Below, in pieces: positions 62,301 through 64,000 of a DNA stretch of 64,000 nt. The notes under the pieces are model-generated. The model searched no databases and was not told where the DNA came from. It saw only the letters and a list, made by a program, of their open reading frames with translations. The translations under genes were made by a program, and so were the position numbers. The DNA is from Phallusia mammillata. Lineage: Eukaryota > Chordata > Ascidiacea > Phlebobranchia > Ascidiidae. The stretch covers positions 1-64,000 of the forward strand of contig QLIY01000676.1 in the NCBI GenBank assembly GCA_003260075.1, in the 5' to 3' direction. Numbering within the stretch: the first letter of the stretch is position 1; each line of letters opens with the position of its first letter.

Positions 62301-63953
62301 GTTAAAAGGGTATATTTTTTATCATGAAAATTATTGGGATTAGTGTGGTTGTGGTTATCCAACTTGTATACCAAGATAGCATTTACACGAGACGACCGTT
62401 GAGTATGCATCAGGTTTCTTAGGTACACCAAATAGTAAACCTTTTCTTATTAATGAAATTTCCTTTTAAGTAAACGCAACTGCGACGATTCAGGGTCAAT
62501 AAAATCAGATCAAGAAAAAATTCAGCGTGAAAACCATTACATCGGTCGCTGTATTTAATTTATTTTACGAAAACAAATGCATTTCGTTTTTACAAATAGT
62601 TACACTTTTCACCATACCTCTTGGGTAGTGTCAAAGTTGAAGTTCAATTTGATACCAGCATGGTCCATTACTGCAAACAGATCCATTTGAGTTCCAGCGA
62701 ATATTTCGTTTTCGTAGTCAGACATGTCCAGTACTGGCCACACGAAATACCCATCCACGTAATCAATGTCCATCATGACGTCACGGTAGTGCTACGTCAC
62801 AAAACATTGTCGTAACACACACATTTTGCTAAGATAGAAAAGTTTAAGTTTAAATAATGCTCGGACAAGTTGCGGGGGGGGGGTACTATCTTGCTAAGAT
62901 AGAAAAGTTTAAGTTTAAATAATGCTCGGACAAGTTGCTTGTTTTTGGACTTTGTCTTTATATTATCAGAAGATATTGTTTTTGGGACAATTTTTTTGTC
63001 GTTTTTGCGTCAACATGGGAAACGGTTTAATATGATTTATTTTTCTTTAGTTTGAAATCTTTTTACAGGCTTAGAGCGTCTGAACATGGCCTTCGCGTAA
63101 ATTGGACAGCATAAGAAGTGCGCGTGTGGCAACGCACCACAAACAGAAAAAATATCATGCCCGGCGCTGATAAACACACACGTCTATTCTTCACCTTGCT
63201 CTTGCGATCAATGGCTTTGTACTGAAATGTAGAGTTCTCGATCTTCACGGTCACGTCCAAGGTCGGTTTTCCATCCTTTGAGGGGGGGGGGTGTAAATTG
63301 GACAGCATAAGAAGTGCGCGTGCGGCAACGCACCACAAACAGAAAAAATAGCATGCCCGGGGCTCATAAACACACACGTCTATTCTTCACCTTGCTCTTG
63401 CGATCGATGGCTTTGTACTGAAATGTAGCGTTCTCGATCTTCACGGTCACGTCCAAGGTCGGTTTTCCATCCTTTGACGTCACGCTGACAGTCCCGTCGC
63501 GCATATCGCCATCACTCAAGGTCACCTGTACGTCTGCTGTGATGGTCGCACCACCATACTTCGTTGCTCCACCAGGATAAGACCGGAAGTAGGCGGCGGA
63601 AGCGTTGCCAGACCTGCAAAAAGCATTGTGTGTGGGCTTTAAGTTAACTCTCGGCTGGCAATGACCAACACTTTGTGCAGCCGTTTCCAAAGCGTCAGCC
63701 ATGTATGGGTGTTATGTTTTTCATAAAACCTGAATGCCGTGATCGAAACTACGTCCTTTTAAAAAAAAGCGACATCTTCAACTTGTAGTTTTTGAATAGT
63801 TTGCCCAATGCATCGTCAAGGCCAGGTGGGGGGGGGGTGAAACTACGTCCTTATAATTTGCAACAAAAGCGACATCTTTAACTTGTAGTTTTTGAATAGT
63901 TTGCCCAATGCATCGTCAAGGCCAGGTTCATTTTTTTCTTTTTCGTACAGAAT
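56361..63953 (-). CDS. Unrecognised multi-exon gene, 5' end beyond the window
   Basis: The exons are 63883-63953, 63391-63613, 62618-62791, 61887-62077, 60984-61105, 60362-60498, 59493-59678, 58998-59126, 58204-58506, 57840-57898, 56954-57223 and 56361-56588 (stop TGA). All have GT-AG borders and consistent phases, giving about 670 residues here. In order it has a beta-rich segment (TLDVTVKIENATFQYKAIDR), an acidic/aromatic segment (MDIDYVDGYFVWPVLDMSDY) and a Cys-bearing helix-like part (FTVMRDCFQQRGYTDAFIWC). These are followed by LLHYMAHECGASLGLD, an Asp/Ser tract, an Ig-like region (GKYHVKAEYQG) and a Lys-rich helical end. HECGA recalls the HExxH zinc motif but lacks the second His. I do not recognise the family. 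Exons at 60984, 60362, 58998, 58204, 63391 and 63883 have partial duplicates beside G runs. Confidence 0.75.
58229..58413. repeat. Exonic duplicate around G-run join 58315-58324
   Basis: Part of exon 58204-58506 is present twice. The copies differ in coding (FSKVGKYHVKAE against FNKVGKYTVKAE), as expected for two alleles. Joining them restores one exon. Confidence 0.88.
58614..59031. repeat. G runs 58614-58623, 58825-58835 and 58889-58899 with one duplicate
   Basis: 58711-58824 recurs at about 58905-59031, duplicating the 3' part of exon 58998-59126. The 53 bases between the second and third runs match neither side. The first run has no duplicated flanks. Confidence 0.8.
60041..60426. repeat. 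Duplicate around G-run join 60227-60237
   Basis: About 185 bp (60041-60226) recurs at 60238-60426, including the 3' part of exon 60362-60498, with small indels. Confidence 0.87.
60640..61107. repeat. Duplicate around G-run join 60871-60880
   Basis: A whole exon (60984-61105) has a second copy at about 60746-60870. The run begins right at the acceptor of the left copy. The encoded protein is unchanged between copies, with silent differences. Confidence 0.88.
61123..61495. repeat. Duplicate around G-run join 61294-61304
   Basis: The intronic segment ending GCACGAGTAA is repeated with several substitutions and small indels. Confidence 0.85.
61529..61789. repeat. Duplicate around G-run join 61652-61662
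   Basis: The intronic segment TTTCCTGTCAATTTTAAC to CTCTATACCGA occurs on both sides, differing in an A run and a few bases. Confidence 0.88.
62076..62330. repeat. Duplicate around G-run join 62201-62211
   Basis: The segment CCAACAAATTTTTAACAG to TTATCATGAAAAT is repeated with two substitutions. It is intronic. Confidence 0.88.
62823..62937. repeat. Duplicate around G-run join 62874-62883
   Basis: The segment TTGCTAAGATAGAAAAG to GGACAAGTTGC is present before and after the run, nearly identical. Confidence 0.85.
63099..63476. repeat. Exonic duplicate around G-run join 63282-63291
   Basis: The 3' half of exon 63391-63613 recurs to the left of the run. The copies encode IENSTFQYKA and IENATFQYKA, an allele-like difference. 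Confidence 0.88.
63742..63925. repeat. Exonic duplicate around G-run join 63828-63837
   Basis: Most of exon 63883-63953 recurs at about 63760-63827, cut by the run. Both copies keep the same donor position. Confidence 0.86.
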
Positions 63954-64000
63954 CTGAAAGCTAAGCGTTAGGTGCATGGGTGGATAGTCGGGTCGTTACG

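Overview
The window is animal nuclear DNA and fits an ascidian tunicate of the Ciona type. It is AT-rich, its genes have many short exons with GT-AG introns, small non-autonomous DNA transposons are dense, and it carries an arthropod-type (hemocyanin-superfamily) phenoloxidase, a family known among chordates from Ciona. The species is inferred from gene content and is not proven.

Layout. Positions 1-4030 hold repeats and two exons of an unrecognised plus-strand gene. All other genes lie on the minus strand. SART1 (tri-snRNP splicing factor) is at 4284-8670 with its C-terminal part missing. An MFSD6-like transporter is at 12067-20672, with 12 coding exons and about 800 residues. Three tandem clan-2 cytochrome P450 genes, here called CYP-A, CYP-B and CYP-C, are at 21522-25084, 30984-36226 and 38580-41682. 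A phenoloxidase with a C-terminal extension is at 44816-56239. A multi-exon gene of unknown family is at 56361-63953 and runs off the right edge. The spacers are filled mostly by hAT-like MITEs, foldback elements, a tRNA-derived SINE and two hammerhead-ribozyme-like motifs.

The window carries 44 runs of ten or more G and no comparable C run. Most are exactly 10 or 11 G, and most sit between two slightly diverged copies of the same sequence. Several interrupt exons of otherwise intact genes. The best reading is that they are artificial spacers at assembly joins where the two haplotypes were placed end to end. Partial exon duplications next to G runs should not be read as biology. One join is a single N between identical 215-base copies, and a 196-N gap lies inside an intron of the transporter.

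Functionally, the P450 trio looks like a recent local expansion: six of the seven coding-exon patterns match exactly. All three lack an N-terminal membrane anchor and the usual acidic residue of the oxygen-binding I-helix. The phenoloxidase keeps all six copper-binding histidines. It starts about 120 bases after the stop of the unknown gene, so the two could form an operon. I found no clear novel multi-gene system. The best leads are the unusual P450s, the hammerhead-like motifs and the unknown gene beside the phenoloxidase.
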